Below are positions 60,391-64,000 of a stretch of 64,000 nucleotides of DNA, piece by piece; position 1 is the stretch's first letter; each line of letters begins with the position of its first letter. A program made the position numbers and the translations under genes. The notes beneath the pieces were generated by a model, which saw only the letters and a program-made list of their open reading frames with translations, was not told where the DNA came from and searched no databases. Origin of the DNA: Aplectana chamaeleonis. Its lineage: Eukaryota; Nematoda; Chromadorea; Rhabditida; Cosmocercidae. The stretch covers positions 1,054,001-1,118,000 of the forward strand of contig JAPDOI010000152.1 of NCBI GenBank assembly GCA_029168955.1, given 5' to 3'.

Positions 60391-61581
60391 TCGTCTTCTC
60401 TTTATTCACACTGGTTAATATTCTAATGCGATCCCTTATTGAGGTTTCAGTCATTTCAGTAACCTCATGTGGGTTAGTAACATTTTGATGTCGCTTGAGA
60501 ATTTGACCTCTAGTTTCGAAATTGTGTTTTCAATATAGTTTTAATTCCCTTTTTCAGCTTGGTTTTGAATTCCTTCTCTGAGATTGATTTTTTCGCAGTA
60601 CTTCAAAAGCGCTTTTCAATTTGATAGTTTTGGTAGGTGGAAACCGCTGACTGTAGCTATATTTATTCGCTTATTTCATCTATATTATTTCCTTTTTACT
60701 TGAGTAATTATTTCTCTTCCCAAGAAAAAAATGTTTTTAGTAATCACTTGTGAGGGTTGGTAGCCATGGATAGGGTTGAACCCGTTTTGTAAACGCTCTT
60801 TTCTCTTTCATTATCGTTTCTAAGTTTCTTGGTTTGTTAACTGCCGGATGGGTAAATTTACGAGGTGTTAGCGAAAAACTAGCAAAAGAATACCAACAAC
60901 TTGCAAACAAAGCAAATGAATCAACAAGAAGTTCCACCTTCAAAATGAATCGAACCTTATGCACGTCTACGAAATTCACAAATGAGCATCGAAAACATTT
61001 CTTTTTCACTGATGAAAAAACTCATTAGTTATGCGAAAAAGTAATAATAGATGAATACAGCATAGGAATATAGCAGCAGTCAGCTGTTTTCCGCCATCTA
61101 AAATTATGAAAATGGAAAAACGAGCACAAAGCCTCGCAAAAAAATCAGTCTTACAAAATTAGATCCAAAAAAAAAACTAAGAGAGTCTTCAGAAGAAAAA
61201 GTATATGGTAGAACCGATTCTTGAAATCAAAAGCAAAAATGTTCATTTGGCATCAAAACGACTATGACTAAAACACGAGTAGAATAACTGCAGTGATTAA
61301 AATCTACTTAAATGGCTACGTTGGAACATTTACCTGCCACAATATAGAAAATAAAATAAAAATAAAAAAGGATATCCCCTCTTCTTTGTCAGCGGAAGGC
61401 TGGGAGATGCCATGTGTATTCCGGGGTAGTTTGATCGATACCGAACAATGCTATGTTTTGCATTGTTATCGTTGTTACACACGGGACAAAACACATAGAC
61501 AACGGTGCGTAATTTGCAATGTAACAACAGGCGCCGCACACCCTGCTCTATATTCTACGCCGAAATATTGTCATAACTCCG
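60391..61581. other. Unassigned AT-rich sequence
   Basis: No gene recognised. The 178-codon frame 61293-61829 runs from AT-rich DNA through a repeat cluster into a transposon end and is not a gene. Confidence 0.4.
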
Positions 61582-61725
61582 ACACTGGCAGCGGACTCCT
61601 ACAGGAGGTAACGACGATCGCGGTCTCCTACGGGAGCCGTTTTGTCCTGTGGGAGACCGAACTAGAGCGAAGCGGTCTCCTACAGGACACACTGCCGCAT
61701 CGCTTCCACTGGGTCTCCTGCAGGA
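61582..61725. repeat. Cluster of GGTCTCCTACAGGA words
   Basis: Five copies occur in about 140 bp, four direct (GGACTCCTACAGGAGG, GGTCTCCTACGGGAGC, GGTCTCCTACAGGACA, GGTCTCCTGCAGGACA) and one inverted (TCCTGTGGGAGACC). It abuts the transposon at 61735. Confidence 0.65.
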
Positions 61726-61734
61726 CAAAACAGC
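61726..61734. repeat. 9-bp target-site duplication, left
   Basis: CAAAACAGC here and at 63677-63685, in the same orientation, immediately outside the terminal repeats. Confidence 0.85.
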
Positions 61735-62129
61735 ACAAACGTTTTTTAGCAGCCGGGATTCTGTGTTACCGAAACCCCATTCGCCGTGGAGCGCGTTATG
61801 ATATCATCGAGCGCCAGCGTCGCACCTAAGTGGTATTTTAGACCGAGATCAGCCACGGGGAGTGTTTTTGTTTTGAAACTGAGGGTATTCATCATCTACA
61901 TTGTATTCTTAGGTATTTAGAGCGCATTACAGTGTTTTCTTGCTTGTATCCCTTCACTTAAAAAGCTGTGTGCCGCTGCATATGCCTTTCTCTCATTATT
62001 TCTATCTGAATCGTTCCATTTCTTAAATCCACGGTTCAACATCACAATTTTCACATTAGTCGAGGTCTTTATATGTGCCGCTCAGATAGGGAATTCGATC
62101 TCAACTTCACTCCTTCGGTACACTATTCA

Positions 62130-62565
62130 ATGGCCAGTATTTGCCTATTTAGAGAGATGGCCGAACGGTTCCTTGGCGGTCTGGAAGTGAAGAGGCTATA
62201 CGACCACTTATTCAGTAAGCACGAATACACTAAAAAAAGGTGCAGAAATTGAAAGAAAGCAGAGCTTGTATTCGAATGAGAGACGAAGCTAATCCTACCG
62301 ACGTGTTTCGATGTAATGGCTGCCAGCGAGAATTTTCTTGAGGAATTCACACATACGACATGAAAGACTGCTAGAGGAGTACGCCCCAGAATGTGTCGAA
62401 GTTTGCAGATTCTGTTTCCGCAAAAGCCCCGCCGATAATAGCACAATAATCTACTGGCTGAAGTGCTCTAATTGTGATGTTTGGGCACATATGGATCATT
62501 GTGGGGAACTAGATGAATTATGTTCTGTATGTAAGATCGGTTCGATGCAATATAGCGAAAGTTGA
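62130..62565 (+). pseudogene. Transposon protein remnant: zinc-ribbon-like start and PHD-type finger
   Basis: Three frames join by eye. The first (from 62130) reads EVKRLYDHLFSKHEYTKKRC with a Cys pair whose second Cys codon is now TGA. The second (about 62303) has VFRCNGCQREFS, giving a CxxC ... CxxC zinc-ribbon-like layout. The third (62338-62565) contains CRFC ... CSNCDVWAHMDHC ... CSVC, a complete C4HC3 PHD-finger pattern of about 50 residues. Stops at about 62247 and 62339 break it. It lies inside the TIR element, so it is probably part of its transposase or accessory protein. No DDE domain is visible. Confidence 0.55.
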
Positions 62566-63437
<872 letters not shown>

Positions 63438-63676
63438 ACACAGCTTTTTGAGTGAAAGGATACAAGCAAGAAAAACACTGAAATGCGCTCTAAATACCTA
63501 AGAATACAATTTAGATGATAAATACCCTCAGTTTCAAAACAAAAACACTCCCCGTGGCTGATCTCAGTCTAACATACCACTTAGGTGCGACGCTGGCGCT
63601 CGATGATATCATAACGCGCTCCACGGCGAATGGGGTTAGGGTAACACAGAATCCCGGCTGCTAAAAAACGTTTTGT

Positions 63677-63685
63677 CAAAACAGC
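63677..63685. repeat. 9-bp target-site duplication, right
   Basis: CAAAACAGC, second copy. Confidence 0.85.
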
Positions 63686-64000
63686 TCCGGTAGTTGACCT
63701 GGAACGCGGACGTTGAACTATTGATCGAACCCGCGCGGTGTACGACACGCGTGTGCATGGGGTGGAGAGCCGATTCGCCCGCCCATGCAGGTTCACAGAT
63801 CCGCCCCTCTCATTGATTGACTGGGATGCGTAGGAGCCGAAATTTCTCCCTCATGGAAAGTGAGGGAGGGATGATAGTGGGGCTTCATGCCCTACATTAA
63901 TTTTTGCCGTTGACAAAACTGTCAACGAGGAAGTGTGAAATTCATGCTTCGATAATAAACAAACAGAAAACTAGGCAATTTTAGCTGAATTCCTGCAAAC
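63686..64000. other. Unassigned sequence at the window end
   Basis: Nothing recognised. A short TTGACAAAACTGTCAA hairpin lies at about 63913-63928. Confidence 0.4.

Noticed and set aside
61293..61829. 178-codon plus-strand frame
   Set aside because: Runs from unique AT-rich DNA through a repeat cluster into a transposon TIR. The same last residues appear in the opposite TIR, so it is not a gene.

Overview
The window looks like gene-poor, repeat-rich nuclear DNA from a nematode, most likely a clade V strongylid of hookworm type. That placement rests on recognising the LINE families (an RTE-type element, a second endonuclease/reverse-transcriptase family and two CR1-like remnants) and the nematode-style interspersed repeats with TACGGTAG cores. 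No bacterial operon, rRNA, CRISPR or viral gene was seen. Almost all predicted ORFs are short, chance or transposon-derived.

Layout. 1-2.97 kb: a 481-bp TTAA-flanked MITE and a small frameshifted protein remnant. 2.97-19.42 kb: a giant inverted repeat with arms of about 6.2 kb around a 779-bp spacer. Its left arm carries an extra 3.2-kb RTE retrotransposon with a 12-bp target duplication, and the right arm preserves the matching empty site. An internal segment of the arms (about 8.03-8.92 kb versus 16.69-17.58 kb) is far more diverged than the rest. 19.4-41 kb: unannotatable DNA with hairpin/TIR elements, a 1.4-kb pyrimidine-rich minisatellite (22.56-23.95 kb), a second copy of the 481-bp MITE family, dispersed direct repeats and a 650-bp foldback MITE. 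41.3-45.5 kb: a minus-strand LINE whose RT frame is interrupted by only two stop codons, but whose endonuclease is split by two nested insertions; a 178-bp (AT)n tract lies at its 3' end. 45.7-47.4 kb: a plus-strand CR1-like LINE remnant ending in (AATA)n. 48.9-51.4 kb: interspersed repeats and a 1.48-kb TIR element containing a tRNA-like sequence. 51.7-52.8 kb: a second CR1-like remnant, minus strand, split by a full-length TTAA foldback MITE.

54.3-58.0 kb holds the only plausible host gene: a chain of plus-strand exons with good splice sites and compatible phases, product not recognised. 59.8-60.4 kb is another AGGCAG-terminus MITE. 61.7-63.7 kb is a degenerate DNA transposon with TIRs of about 235 bp, a 9-bp target duplication, a zinc-ribbon-like N-terminal remnant and a C4HC3 PHD-type cysteine pattern.

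The genes do not form a pathway. What the region records is layered transposition (elements nested in elements), inverted duplication and probable inter-arm gene conversion. All alignments were done by eye, so percentages are estimates.
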